From an uncultured Cellvibrio sp. (GTDB lineage: Bacteria > Pseudomonadota > Gammaproteobacteria > Pseudomonadales > Cellvibrionaceae), in the NCBI GenBank assembly GCA_946482385.1, contig CAMLRI010000005.1:1-16829 (forward strand): 16,829 bases of DNA, written 5' to 3'. Shown piece by piece: positions 1 to 7,777 of this stretch (position 1 is the first letter of the stretch; the number at the start of each line of letters is the position of its first letter). The notes under the pieces were generated by a model, which did no database searches, was not told the DNA's origin, and saw only the letters and a list, made by a program, of their open reading frames with translations. A program made the position numbers and the translations under genes.

Positions 1-386
1 AGTCGGGCAAATACGACGCGATTATCTGCAACTACGCCAACTGCGATATGGTCGGCCACTCCGGCCTGTTCGATGCAGCGGTAAAAGCGGTAGAGGCCAT
101 TGATGTGTGCCTGGGCAAGGTGCTGGCAGCGGTGCAAAAAGTCGGTGGCGAAGCCCTGATCACCGCCGACCACGGCAACGTGGAAGAAATGTTCGACGAA
201 GACACCGGCCAGCCCCACACCCAGCACTCCACCCTGCCGGTGCCATTTATTTTTGTCAGCGAGCGCAAAGCGGCTTTGGCCAGCGGCGGCTCCCTGGCGG
301 ATGTGGCGCCGACCATGCTGGCGCTGATGGGCCTGCCCCAACCGAAAGAGATGACCGGGCGCAACCTGATCAGCCTGCAAGGCTAA
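1..386 (+). CDS. gpmI: 2,3-bisphosphoglycerate-independent phosphoglycerate mutase, C-terminal part (5' end outside window)
   Basis: This is the last 127 residues of the cofactor-independent phosphoglycerate mutase, which interconverts 3- and 2-phosphoglycerate in the cytoplasm (glycolysis/gluconeogenesis). The reading frame is open from base 3. The segment holds the phosphatase-domain metal ligands of the alkaline-phosphatase superfamily: DMVGH near its start, ADHGN in the middle, and the His-rich HTQHS after it. It ends with the family's typical [13 protein letters not shown] and PKEMTG stretches. The stop codon is at 384-386 and a strong terminator follows within 15 bases, so gpmI transcription probably ends before envC. 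Family assignment is firm; only the upstream part of the gene is missing. Confidence 0.96.
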   Translation, partial: SGKYDAIICNYANCDMVGHSGLFDAAVKAVEAIDVCLGKVLAAVQKVGGEALITADHGNVEEMFDEDTGQPHTQHSTLPVPFIFVSERKAALASGGSLADVAPTMLALMGLPQPKEMTGRNLISLQG

Positions 387-400
387 GCTGCACCCCGGCA

Positions 401-435
401 CCCGGATTGCCTGGCAATCCGGGTTTTGTTTTTTT
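401..435 (+). terminator. Rho-independent terminator of gpmI
   Basis: A perfect 10-bp stem (401-410 with 414-423, starting CCCGGATTGC) with a 3-base loop is followed by a T-rich run (TTTTGTTTTTTT, 424-435). It lies 14 bases after the gpmI stop codon. Confidence 0.95.
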
Positions 436-487
436 ACGCTATCGCTAAATCTAACCTTAAAACCACCACTGTAGTGCAGATCTCGCC

Positions 488-1645
488 ATGTCCAGACTTG
501 TTCGCCTATCGCTCTACGCTTTGCTGACTGCCCTGCTGGCGCTGCCGGCCGCTGCCAATGACCAGGCGGAAATGGCCAAATTGCAGCGCGATATCGAGGC
601 TTTGCAAAAGCAATTGAAAGCCGTGCAGGGCGAGCGCAGCGAGCTGCAGCAAGAGGTGGAAAAATCCGAGCAGCAAATTAACGAGCTGCAAAAAAAAGCC
701 GAGCAGATCAATAAAGAACTCAAGCAGCAGCAACAGCAATTGCACCAGTTGGAAGACGAGCGCGCCGCCCTGGAGCGCCAGCAGCAAACCCAGCTGGCGC
801 AGATGGCCGAGCAGGTGCGCGCCAGCCATCGCCTGGGCCAGCAAAGCGAATTAAAAGTGCTGTTCAACCAGGAATCGCCGGCGGATTTCGCCCGCATCAT
901 GAAATACCACAGCTACTTTATGGCGGCGCACAACCAGAAGCTGGCGGGCTACCAGGAAACTATCGCCCGCATCGACAGCCTCACCCCGGCGATTCTGGAG
1001 CGCACCGCCCAGCTGGACGAGTTGCAGGGGCAGCTGCAAGCGCAGCGCAACCAGCTAAAAAAGCTTCATGGCCAGCGCCAGGCGGCGCTGGCCAAGGTTA
1101 ACGCTCAACTCAAATCCAAAGAGCAGAGCCTGCGCCAGGCAGTGCAGGACCGCAACCGCCTGCAGGCGCTGATGAACCAGGTCACCAAGCAGGTGGCGGG
1201 CGCTGCCCAGTCGCCCGCCTATGTGCCCTTGCCCAACAGCGGCGAGCGCTTTAGCAAACGCAAAGGGCGCCTGCCCTGGCCCACCCAGGGCGCCATGGTG
1301 CACCGCTTCGGCAGCGCGCGCATTGCCGGGCAAATCAACTGGAGCGGCGCTTATATCAGCGCCACAGCGGGCAACCCGGTAATTGCCGTGCACCACGGCC
1401 GGGTAGTGTTTGCGGATTATTTTGGTGGCCACGGCCTGCTGATTATTGTCGACCACGGCGAGGGCTTTATGAGCCTCTACGCCCACAACCAGTCGCTGCT
1501 GGTCAAGGCCGGCGAGCTGGTGAAGGCGGGGGATACCATCGCCCGGGTTGGCAATAGCGGCGGCCAGGCCAGCTATGGGCTTTACTTTGAGATACGCCAG
1601 CAGGGCAAACCCATAGATCCGGGCCCCTGGCTGGCGCGTGGTTAA
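488..1645 (+). CDS. envC: Murein hydrolase activator EnvC (coiled coil plus degenerate LytM/M23 domain)
   Basis: A 385-residue periplasmic protein. Residues 1-23 are a signal peptide (Arg near the N-terminus, Leu/Ala core, AAA cleavage site). Residues about 25-235 are a long Gln/Glu/Lys-rich coiled coil, and about 265-383 form a LytM (peptidase M23) domain. The usual LytM zinc ligands are lost: the HxxxD region reads INWSGAYI (283-290) and the HxH region reads GLYFE (364-368), while the YAH histidine (H333) remains. This is the known pattern of EnvC, which does not cut peptidoglycan itself. It recruits and activates amidases (AmiA/AmiB in E. coli) at the division septum under FtsEX control. 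The position after gpmI and before ctpA and a YibQ-type gene matches the gpmI-envC-yibQ cluster of other gammaproteobacteria. No strong ribosome binding site precedes the ATG; the start rests on the signal peptide. Confidence 0.93.
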   Translation: MSRLVRLSLYALLTALLALPAAANDQAEMAKLQRDIEALQKQLKAVQGERSELQQEVEKSEQQINELQKKAEQINKELKQQQQQLHQLEDERAALERQQQTQLAQMAEQVRASHRLGQQSELKVLFNQESPADFARIMKYHSYFMAAHNQKLAGYQETIARIDSLTPAILERTAQLDELQGQLQAQRNQLKKLHGQRQAALAKVNAQLKSKEQSLRQAVQDRNRLQALMNQVTKQVAGAAQSPAYVPLPNSGERFSKRKGRLPWPTQGAMVHRFGSARIAGQINWSGAYISATAGNPVIAVHHGRVVFADYFGGHGLLIIVDHGEGFMSLYAHNQSLLVKAGELVKAGDTIARVGNSGGQASYGLYFEIRQQGKPIDPGPWLARG

Positions 1646-1720
1646 GTGGTTTTTTCTTTGAGTGTTGATGGCCTATCCCCTTATTGGCGATAGCAATGGC
1701 GAAAAGCCAGCGGAGATTCC

Positions 1721-3148
1721 ATGTTGTGCGCGTTACTCACATCTGCCCGTAAACCTGTGTCGCTCGGCCTGACCCTGTTGGCCTTGGCGCTACCTGCCGC
1801 TGCCCAGCCGGGCGAGCCTGCCGCGCCCGCCCAGGAGCCGGCGCTGTTGCCGCTGGAAGACCTGCGCACCTTTACCCGGGTGTACGACCAGATCCGCAAT
1901 GGCTATGTCGAGGACATCAGCGATTCCCAGCTGCTGGAATACGCCATCCGCGGCATGATCGCCGAGCTGGACCCCCACTCCGCTTACCTCGACAAAAATG
2001 CCTTTGCCGATTTGCAGGCCAATACCTCTGGCGAATTTGGCGGTGTGGGTTTGGAAGTGAGCCTGGATGAGGGCTTTGTCAAAGTGGTTACCCCCATCGA
2101 CGACAGCCCCTCGGCGCGCGCCGGCATCCTCAGCGGCGATGTGGTGATCCGCATCGACGACCAGCCGCTCAAGGGTATGGACCTGAACAAAGCCGTGAAC
2201 ATGATGCGCGGCCCCCGCGGCAGCAAAATCAAAATCACGGTAATGCGCGAAGGCGTCGACCAGCCTATCGACTTCGAGCTGGAGCGCGACATCATCAAGG
2301 TGCAAAGCGTGCGCACCCGCCTGTTGGAGGACGATTATTTCTATATCCGCATCTCCCAGTTCCAGATCAACACCGGCACCGACATGATGCAGAAGCTGCG
2401 CCTGCAGCTGGAGAAAAATCCCAATACCAAGGGCGTGATCCTCGACCTGCGCAACAACCCCGGTGGGGTGTTGCAGGCCTCGGTGGAAGTGGCCGATGCC
2501 TTCCTCGATGGCGGCATGGTGGTTTACACCCAGGGCCGTCTGGATAACAGCAATATCCACTACAACGCCGAAGCGGGCGACCTGAGCAATGGCCTGCCCC
2601 TGGTGGTGCTGATCAACGACGGCTCGGCTTCCGCCTCGGAAATCGTCGCCGGCGCCCTGCAAGACCACAAGCGCGCGGTGATCATGGGCAGCCGCAGTTT
2701 CGGCAAAGGCTCGGTGCAAACCGTAATCCCCATCAGCCAGGAGCGGGCTATCAAGCTCACCACCGCCCTCTACTACACACCCCTGGGGCGCAGCATCCAG
2801 GCCCAGGGCATAGAGCCAGACGTGAATGTGGAGCGGGTCAAGATTGGCGATATCAACCTGGGGCGAAGCACCACCGAGGCGGATTTGGCCGGCCACCTCA
2901 ACCACAAGGATGGCAACGAGAGCAACAGCCGGGCGCGCCAGCAAAAACGCATCACCAGCGCCCAGTTGCTGAAGGAAGACAACCAGCTGCACGAGGCGCT
3001 CAACCTGCTCAAGGGGCTGCATATTTTTATCCAGTCCTCGCCGCTCAAGCCGGCGCCCGCAGAGCAACCGGAGCTGCCTATAGCGCCGGATATCAGCATC
3101 ACCCCCGCCACCCCGCCCGACCATGGCAGTGACCAGCCCCAGCCGTAA
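1721..3148 (+). CDS. ctpA: Carboxy-terminal processing serine protease CtpA (S41 family)
   Basis: A 475-residue periplasmic protease of the C-terminal processing peptidase family. It has a signal peptide (about 1-28, ending LPAAA), a family N-terminal region with LDPHSAYLD (83-91), a PDZ domain (about 104-178, from GGVGLEV) and the S41 catalytic domain. The catalytic Ser/Lys pair is S304 in GSASASE and K329 in SFGKGSVQ, 25 residues apart as in the family, with Q333 following. The Pro/Gln-rich C-terminal tail (about 435-475) is probably flexible. In Pseudomonas such enzymes trim cell-wall hydrolases together with an outer-membrane adaptor; that exact role here is inferred. A GGAG lies 8 bases before the ATG. 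The last 26 bases overlap the next gene, suggesting co-translation. Confidence 0.95.
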   Translation: MLCALLTSARKPVSLGLTLLALALPAAAQPGEPAAPAQEPALLPLEDLRTFTRVYDQIRNGYVEDISDSQLLEYAIRGMIAELDPHSAYLDKNAFADLQANTSGEFGGVGLEVSLDEGFVKVVTPIDDSPSARAGILSGDVVIRIDDQPLKGMDLNKAVNMMRGPRGSKIKITVMREGVDQPIDFELERDIIKVQSVRTRLLEDDYFYIRISQFQINTGTDMMQKLRLQLEKNPNTKGVILDLRNNPGGVLQASVEVADAFLDGGMVVYTQGRLDNSNIHYNAEAGDLSNGLPLVVLINDGSASASEIVAGALQDHKRAVIMGSRSFGKGSVQTVIPISQERAIKLTTALYYTPLGRSIQAQGIEPDVNVERVKIGDINLGRSTTEADLAGHLNHKDGNESNSRARQQKRITSAQLLKEDNQLHEALNLLKGLHIFIQSSPLKPAPAEQPELPIAPDISITPATPPDHGSDQPQP

Positions 3149-3977
3149 AACCCTCTGGCTGCTCGGCCTGCTGTGTTGCCTCGCCCTGCCGGCGGGGGCG
3201 GCGCAGTTGGCCATCATCATCGACGATATTGGCTACAACCTCCGCCTGGGCCAGCGCGCGGCCGACCTGCCTGGCGACTTTACCCTGGCGGTACTGCCCT
3301 TTACCCCCCACGGTGCCGAGCTGGCCGAGCGCGGCCACGCCCGCGGCAAGGAGATCATGCTCCACGCCCCCATGAGCAACGAAAAACAATTACCCCTGGG
3401 GCGCGGCGGCCTGGTCAGCGGCCTGAGTCGCGCCCAGCTGCGCGAGGTGCTGGCGCAAAACCTGGCCAACATCCCCCACGTGCGCGGGGTCAACAACCAC
3501 ATGGGCAGCCAGCTCACCCAGGAGGCGGAGCCCATGGCCTGGTTGATGGCCGAGCTGCGCGAGCGCCAGCTGTATTTTGTCGATAGCCGCACCACCGCCA
3601 AAACCCGCGCCCAGGACATGGCCGACCAGGCCCGCCTGCCCAATCGCCGCCGCGATGTGTTCCTCGACCACCGCCAGGACAGCGCTCATATCGCCCGGCA
3701 GCTGGCCCTGGCCATCGCCACCGCCCGGCGCCAGGGGAGCGCCGTGGCCATAGGCCACCCCTACCCGCAAACCCTGGCTCTGCTGGAGCAATTGCCGGCG
3801 CAGCTGGCACAGGAGGGGGTCAGCCTGGTCAGGGCTTCGGCGCTGATGCCGGGCTTTCCGCCGGCGAACCTTCCCGCGTCTGCTGCCACTGCCTGCCTGG
3901 CGCCCCCGGCGAGCCTCTGGCCGCAAACACCCGACTGGCCAGACCCCTTTGCCTTGCCTAAACTCTTAAGCGAATAA
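3123..3977 (+). CDS. Divergent polysaccharide deacetylase family protein (YibQ/DUF610 type)
   Basis: A 284-residue exported protein. Its signal peptide ends near residue 27 (LPAGAA), giving a periplasmic location. Family landmarks in order are IDDIG (33-37), NNHMGS (124-129), DSRTT (154-158), FLDH (180-183) and AIGHPYP (209-215). These correspond to metal-binding and catalytic positions of the NodB-like deacetylase fold; the real substrate of this branch is not established. The start codon lies inside the end of ctpA (26-base overlap), so the two are likely translationally coupled. Linkage to envC and ctpA points to a job in envelope or peptidoglycan handling (inference). The C-terminal 40 residues are Pro/Ala-rich and probably disordered. 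Confidence 0.92.
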   Translation: MAVTSPSRKTLWLLGLLCCLALPAGAAQLAIIIDDIGYNLRLGQRAADLPGDFTLAVLPFTPHGAELAERGHARGKEIMLHAPMSNEKQLPLGRGGLVSGLSRAQLREVLAQNLANIPHVRGVNNHMGSQLTQEAEPMAWLMAELRERQLYFVDSRTTAKTRAQDMADQARLPNRRRDVFLDHRQDSAHIARQLALAIATARRQGSAVAIGHPYPQTLALLEQLPAQLAQEGVSLVRASALMPGFPPANLPASAATACLAPPASLWPQTPDWPDPFALPKLLSE

Positions 3978-4005
3978 CCCCTTAACGGAATTGCCGGCGC
4001 TGTGT

Positions 4006-4039
4006 TAACCAAAATGGCGCGCCAATCGTAAATTGGTTA
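4006..4039. repeat. Inverted repeat with nested palindrome in the spacer after the deacetylase gene
   Basis: TAACCAA (4006-4012) pairs with TTGGTTA (4033-4039). The 20-base loop contains the palindrome TGGCGCGCCA (4015-4024). An A-run rather than a T-run follows, so it does not look like an ordinary plus-strand terminator. Confidence 0.4.
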
Positions 4040-4095
4040 TTAAAAAAACAGCTTTACAGAGCAACTAAATCTAGTGATTTTGAAAAAGAGCTGGT

Positions 4096-4101
4096 TATAA
4101 T
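4096..4101 (+). promoter_or_regulatory. Perfect sigma70 -10 hexamer for the small gene at 4168
   Basis: TATAAT matches the consensus exactly and lies 66 bases before the start codon, in an A+T-rich stretch. No good -35 hexamer is seen at 16-18 bases upstream, so activity may depend on the -10 or on an activator. Confidence 0.55.
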
Positions 4102-4167
4102 CCGAACGAGCGAAATGTGATCGCTTTAGCAAAAGGACAGATTGTCACGCCACCAGAGGAGCAGACG

Positions 4168-4407
4168 ATGACGACTTTAAACAGCAGTGAAGGTAATAGA
4201 ACCGGTGAGAAGGGTGTGGCGCCAGCGCGCTCCATGCGCTATCTGCAAAAAGATGGCTACTGGTACTACACCACCCGCGAGGGCGTGGATATAGGCCCGT
4301 TCGATAGCCGCGAAGACGCCGAAGTGGGTGTTGGTGAATTTATCGATTTTATCCAGGCATCCGAGCCAAAGGCATCGGATCTGCTGAAACAGTACCGCGC
4401 CGCCTAA
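4168..4407 (+). CDS. Small conserved-type hypothetical protein (79 residues)
   Basis: A small, soluble cytoplasmic protein with no signal peptide or membrane segment. The start at 4168 is preferred because AGAGGAG lies 6 bases before this ATG; a GTG at 4117 in the same frame has no such signal. The first ~20 residues are polar and probably loose. The core (about 21-60) is Trp/Tyr-rich with acidic patches, including the stretch YWYYTTREG followed by DIGPF and a DSREDAEVG helix. I recall similar short proteins annotated only as DUFs in pseudomonads (possibly DUF6316), but cannot confirm the family. It has its own likely promoter and terminator, so it is probably a single-gene unit. Function unknown. 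Confidence 0.82.
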   Translation: MTTLNSSEGNRTGEKGVAPARSMRYLQKDGYWYYTTREGVDIGPFDSREDAEVGVGEFIDFIQASEPKASDLLKQYRAA

Positions 4408-4440
4408 GCGCCCATCGTCTAGGCAAAGCCGGAATGCAAA

Positions 4441-4471
4441 AGGGCACCCCCTTTGGGGGTGCCCTTTTTTT
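4441..4471 (+). terminator. Strong Rho-independent terminator, probably two-way
   Basis: A perfect 10-bp stem (4442-4451 with 4455-4464; GGGCACCCCC) has a TTT loop and T7 (4465-4471). On the opposite strand the stem is followed by TTTT (4438-4441), so it can also end the his operon, whose last stop codon is at 4505. Confidence 0.94.
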
Positions 4472-4504
4472 ATGGGCCGCCCTAGCGGCGCTTCAGCTGT
4501 CAGC

Positions 4505-5278
4505 CTAGAGGCGAACCTCAATCCCCTGGGCCTGCATAAAGGCTTTGGCCTGGGGCACTGTGTACTCGCGGAAGTGGAAAATACTCGCCGCCAGCACCGC
4601 ATCGGCGCGGCCCAGGGTCACGCCATCCACCAAATGCTGCAGGTTGCCCACGCCGCCGGAGGCAATCACCGGAATGGGCACGGCATCGCTGATAGCGCGG
4701 GTGACACCCAGGTCGTAACCCTGCTTGGTGCCATCGCCATCCATACTGGTGAGCAGGATTTCCCCTGCGCCAAATTCCGCCATTTTGACCGCCCATTCCA
4801 CCGCATTGATGCCCGTGGGTTTGCGTCCGCCGTGGGTGAAAATCTCCCAGCGCGGGGTTTCGCCCGCGCCGCTGACTTTTTTCGCATCTATCGCCACCAC
4901 TATGCACTGGGCGCCAAAACGGTCGGAGGCGGCTTTGACAAAATCCGGGTTAAACACCGCGGCGGAATTGATGCTCACCTTGTCGGCACCGGCATTGAGC
5001 ATGGTGCGAATATCTTCCAGGGTGCGGATACCGCCGCCCACCGTCAGGGGAATAAACACTTCTGCGGCAATTTTTTCCACCGTGTGCACAGTGGTATCGC
5101 GGCCTTCATGGGTGGCGGTGATGTCGAGAAAGGTAATCTCGTCGGCGCCTTCATCGTTGTAGCGCTTGGCGATTTCCACCGGGTCGCCAGCATCGCGGAT
5201 GCCGACAAAGTTCACGCCCTTGACCACGCGACCATTGTCGACATCCAGGCAGGGGATAATGCGTTTTGCGAGTGCCAT
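4505..5278 (-). CDS. hisF: Imidazole glycerol phosphate synthase, cyclase subunit HisF
   Basis: A 257-residue TIM barrel. With ammonia from HisH it turns PRFAR into imidazole glycerol phosphate and AICAR (histidine and purine link). Catalytic aspartates are visible: D12 in [12 protein letters not shown] and D131 in AIDAKK, the equivalents of D11 and D130 in the well-studied enzymes. Phosphate-binding loops TVGGGIRT (about 79-86) and ASGGVGN further on are intact. It is the last gene of the minus-strand hisB-hisH-hisA-hisF unit, separated from hisA by a 201-base spacer with an inverted-repeat element. No strong ribosome binding site precedes the ATG. Confidence 0.97.
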   Translation of the reverse strand: MALAKRIIPCLDVDNGRVVKGVNFVGIRDAGDPVEIAKRYNDEGADEITFLDITATHEGRDTTVHTVEKIAAEVFIPLTVGGGIRTLEDIRTMLNAGADKVSINSAAVFNPDFVKAASDRFGAQCIVVAIDAKKVSGAGETPRWEIFTHGGRKPTGINAVEWAVKMAEFGAGEILLTSMDGDGTKQGYDLGVTRAISDAVPIPVIASGGVGNLQHLVDGVTLGRADAVLAASIFHFREYTVPQAKAFMQAQGIEVRL

Positions 5279-5318
5279 AGGATTACCGTCTTGTATCCAA
5301 ACTTATTTCAGAGTGCTT

Positions 5319-5468
5319 CGTAGGTTGGCGCTGAGCGCAGCGATGCCCAACATGACCATCTTGTCGCAAGAACAAAAAAATTGAAAATTGTGATGCCGCT
5401 TTGAACAAGATATCCGTGTTCTGCAAGCCAAATGTGTTGGGCATCGCTGCGCTCAGCACCAACCTACG
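5319..5468. repeat. Inverted-repeat element (MITE/REP-like) between hisA and hisF
   Basis: The left arm 5319-5352 and right arm 5435-5468 are inverted copies, 33 of 34 positions complementary, starting CGTAGGTTGG. The 82-base interior contains no gene. Each arm can also fold alone (GTTGG..CCAAC around CGCTG-AGCG-CAGCG). The element fills most of the hisA-hisF spacer and would be transcribed within the his mRNA. The arm motif resembles a dispersed intergenic repeat I recall from other gammaproteobacteria (inference). A related copy lies at 6237-6323. Confidence 0.88.
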
Positions 5469-5479
5469 GACCCCCATTC

Positions 5480-6211
5480 TTAATTAGCATCACAATAGGC
5501 TTGCGCTTCCGCCATATTCAGAGTGCCTTCGTAAATGGCGCGGCCGGTAATGGCGCCGCAAATGCCCTTATGGGCCTCGGCGTTAAGAGCGATGATGTCG
5601 TCCATATTGGTGATACCGCCGGAGGCGATCACCGGGATGCTGGATGCCTGGGCCATGGCCACAGTGGCTTGCACATTAACGCCCTGCATCATGCCGTCGC
5701 GGGCGATGTCGGTGTAGACAATGCTGCTGACACCATCCTGCTCAAAACGTTTGGCCAGTTCGCTCGCCTGGATATTGGACACCTCGGCCCAGCCGTCGGT
5801 GGCTACCCAGCCGTCTTTGGCATCCAGGCCGACAATAATGTGGCCGGGGAAGAGCTTGCACATATCGGTTACGAATTGCGGTTCTTTGACCGCTTTGGTG
5901 CCGATGATCAGGTACTGCACGCCAGCCTTGAGGTAGTACTCGATGGTTTCCGCGCTGCGGATACCGCCGCCGATTTGAATGGGCAACTGGGGGTAGGCTT
6001 TGGCGATGGCGGTTACCACGCCGCCGTTGATGGGCTTGCCTTCAAAGGCGCCGTTCAAATCCACCAGGTGCAAACGGCGGCATCCCTGGTCGACCCACTG
6101 CTTGGCCATGGCGACCGGATCGTCGGAGAAGACGGTGGAATCGTCCATCAAGCCCTGGCGCAGGCGCACGCATTGGCCGTCTTTTAAATCAATTGCGGGG
6201 ATAATTAACAT
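5480..6211 (-). CDS. hisA: Phosphoribosylformimino-AICAR phosphate isomerase HisA
   Basis: A 243-residue TIM barrel paralogous to HisF. It opens the ribose of ProFAR by Amadori rearrangement to give PRFAR, the substrate of HisH-HisF. The general acid/base aspartates are D8 (PAIDLKDG) and D130 (GLDAKDGW). Phosphate-binding motifs QIGGGIRS (79-86) and IASGGITN are present. Length is normal for the family. A GAG lies about 9 bases before the ATG. Repeat-bearing spacers flank it on both sides (124 bases to hisH, 201 to hisF), unlike the tight hisB-hisH junction. Confidence 0.97.
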   Translation of the reverse strand: MLIIPAIDLKDGQCVRLRQGLMDDSTVFSDDPVAMAKQWVDQGCRRLHLVDLNGAFEGKPINGGVVTAIAKAYPQLPIQIGGGIRSAETIEYYLKAGVQYLIIGTKAVKEPQFVTDMCKLFPGHIIVGLDAKDGWVATDGWAEVSNIQASELAKRFEQDGVSSIVYTDIARDGMMQGVNVQATVAMAQASSIPVIASGGITNMDDIIALNAEAHKGICGAITGRAIYEGTLNMAEAQAYCDAN

Positions 6212-6236
6212 TAATCAATCTCGATTAAACAGAAAT

Positions 6237-6323
6237 GTAGGTTGGGGTGAGTAACGCACCCCAACATGACCATCTTTCAGCGCATGGCCAGTGTTGGGGT
6301 TCGCAAGCTCACCGCCAACTTAC
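6237..6323. repeat. Second, diverged inverted-repeat element between hisH and hisA
   Basis: The left arm 6237-6266 (GTAGGTTGGGGTGAG... ending CCCCAACA) and right arm 6292-6323 are imperfect inverted copies with a 25-base interior. The outer GTAGGTTGG and inner CCAACA parts match the element at 5319-5468. The 17 bases CCCAACATGACCATCTT after the left arm are identical in both copies, which shows common origin. Confidence 0.82.
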
Positions 6324-6335
6324 GGCCAAGTGGGG

Positions 6336-6986
6336 TCAGGCCTTGCCATCCCACTGTAAAAAATTCTTCAGCAACTGCAGGCCCAGGGTGTGGCTTTTTT
6401 CCGGGTGGAATTGCACCGCGAATAAATTGCCGCGCGCCAGGGCCGCGTGGAATTGCACACCATAGTCACAGGTGGCTGCTACCAGCGCCGGGTCGCTGGT
6501 GTGGATATAAAAACTGTGTACAAAGTAAAAGCGCCCGTTTTGCGCTATGCCCTGCCACAGCGGGTGATTGTTGTGCTGCACCTGGTTCCAGCCCATGTGG
6601 GGCACCTTGAGCGGATTGCCCTCGGCGTCCTGGTGGTGCTCGCCAAAAAACTTCACCTGGCCGGGGAGTATGCCCAGGCAATCCACACCGCCGTTTTCCT
6701 CGCTGTGATCCATTAGCGCCTGCATGCCCACGCAAATGCCCAATACGGGTTTGCCGCTGGCGATTTGCTCGCGCAGCAGTTGGTCGAAGCCCAGGCGTTT
6801 GATTTCTGCCATGCAGTCGCGGATGGCGCCCACGCCGGGGAAAATCACCCGGTCGGCGGCGGCTACCACAGCGGGATCGGAAGTCACCAAAACGTTTTGT
6901 TCCGGGGCGACATGCTCCAGCGCACTTTTTACCGAGTGCAAATTACCCATGCCGTAGTCGATAACGGCAACTGTTTGCTTAGTCAT
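6336..6986 (-). CDS. hisH: Imidazole glycerol phosphate synthase, glutaminase subunit HisH
   Basis: A 216-residue class I glutamine amidotransferase that releases ammonia from glutamine and channels it to HisF. The nucleophile is in GICVGMQ (C85), with the His/Glu pair in FHPEKSH (H194, E196), giving a complete Cys-His-Glu triad. PGVGA near residue 50 forms the oxyanion-strand loop. ATG at 6986 is chosen over an in-frame TTG at 6989: it is 3 bases after the hisB stop codon, with AAGGGAAG about 10 bases ahead inside the end of hisB. That tight spacing implies coupling to hisB. Confidence 0.97.
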   Translation of the reverse strand: MTKQTVAVIDYGMGNLHSVKSALEHVAPEQNVLVTSDPAVVAAADRVIFPGVGAIRDCMAEIKRLGFDQLLREQIASGKPVLGICVGMQALMDHSEENGGVDCLGILPGQVKFFGEHHQDAEGNPLKVPHMGWNQVQHNNHPLWQGIAQNGRFYFVHSFYIHTSDPALVAATCDYGVQFHAALARGNLFAVQFHPEKSHTLGLQLLKNFLQWDGKA

Positions 6987-6989
6987 CAA

Positions 6990-7601
6990 TTACAAACTTC
7001 CCTTAGTGGAAGGCATTATCCCTTCCATACGCGGATCTTTTTCCAGGGCCATGCGCAGGGCGCGGCCAAAGGCCTTAAATACGGTTTCTATCTGGTGATG
7101 GGCGTTGTGGCCGCGCAGGTTGTCCACATGCAGGGTAACGCCGGCGTGGTTGACAAAGCCCTGGAAGAATTCCCAGAACAATTCCACATCGAACTGGCCG
7201 ACGCGCTTTTGGGTAAAGGGGATTTGCATCACCAGGCCGGGGCGGCCGGAAAAGTCGATCACTACCCGCGACAGGGCTTCATCCAGGGGCACATAGGCGT
7301 GGCCGTAGCGGCGTATGCCTTTTTTATCGCCCACCGCCTTGGCGATGGCTTGGCCGATGGTAATGCCTATGTCTTCCACCGAGTGGTGGTCGTCGATATG
7401 GGTGTCGCCGTCGCAGTTAACCTCCAGGTCGATCATGCCGTGGCGGGCGATCTGGTCCATCATGTGTTCCAGGAAGGGAACACCGGTATTGAACACGCCC
7501 TTGCCGGCGCCATCCAGGTTGAGGCTGACGCTGATTTTGGTTTCCAGGGTGTTGCGATTGACCTGGGCAATGCGGTCAGTGCAGGCGGTTGAATCGGTCA
7601 T
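6990..7601 (-). CDS. hisB: Imidazoleglycerol-phosphate dehydratase HisB (monofunctional)
   Basis: A 203-residue enzyme that dehydrates imidazole glycerol phosphate to imidazole acetol phosphate. It contains the family's metal-binding histidine clusters: [13 protein letters not shown], the [10 protein letters not shown] motif, and HNAHHQIE near the C-terminus. It lacks the N-terminal histidinol-phosphatase domain fused to HisB in E. coli, so that step must be done elsewhere in the genome. It is the first gene of the minus-strand his unit, with a consensus -10 box 40 bases upstream. hisG, hisD, hisC and hisIE are not in the window. Confidence 0.97.
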   Translation of the reverse strand: MTDSTACTDRIAQVNRNTLETKISVSLNLDGAGKGVFNTGVPFLEHMMDQIARHGMIDLEVNCDGDTHIDDHHSVEDIGITIGQAIAKAVGDKKGIRRYGHAYVPLDEALSRVVIDFSGRPGLVMQIPFTQKRVGQFDVELFWEFFQGFVNHAGVTLHVDNLRGHNAHHQIETVFKAFGRALRMALEKDPRMEGIMPSTKGSL

Positions 7602-7640
7602 AAATACACTCGGCGGGGAGCAGGCGGAAAAGTTGCGCGA

Positions 7641-7646
7641 ATTATA
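7641..7646 (-). promoter_or_regulatory. Likely -10 box of the hisBHAF promoter
   Basis: On the minus strand the sequence reads TATAAT, an exact -10 consensus, 40 bases before the hisB start. The -35 region at the right distance is poor (near GTGAAT). No leader peptide with a histidine run or attenuator structure is seen in this short leader. Confidence 0.55.
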
Positions 7647-7777
7647 TAGGCTTGGCGCGCCGAATTCACGGAAAGGCGCGCTATGGCGGCCATTGTTAAG
7701 ATACCGTACAGGACAAGCTGACCAGAATTTGGCAGAGCCTGTTGCCCATCAACCCCCTATTGCTAAGGAAGACCTCC

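Noticed and set aside
1646..1720. Terminator or promoter between envC and ctpA
   Set aside because: Only a 5-bp CTATC/GATAG pairing and a T-run in the wrong place are seen; not enough to call.
1790..3220. 476-codon frame antisense to ctpA
   Set aside because: It is the shadow of the high-GC ctpA coding frame, with His/Gly/Val-rich low-information content; ctpA itself has all catalytic motifs.
4006..4045. Terminator for the deacetylase gene
   Set aside because: The inverted repeat has a long loop and is followed by A rather than T bases, so only a hairpin is claimed.
4472..5323. 283-codon plus-strand frame opposite hisF
   Set aside because: It starts right after a strong terminator and mirrors hisF codon for codon; no independent evidence of coding.
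5432..6187. 251-codon plus-strand frame opposite hisA
   Set aside because: Mirror frame of a firmly identified hisA, and its start lies in the inverted-repeat element.
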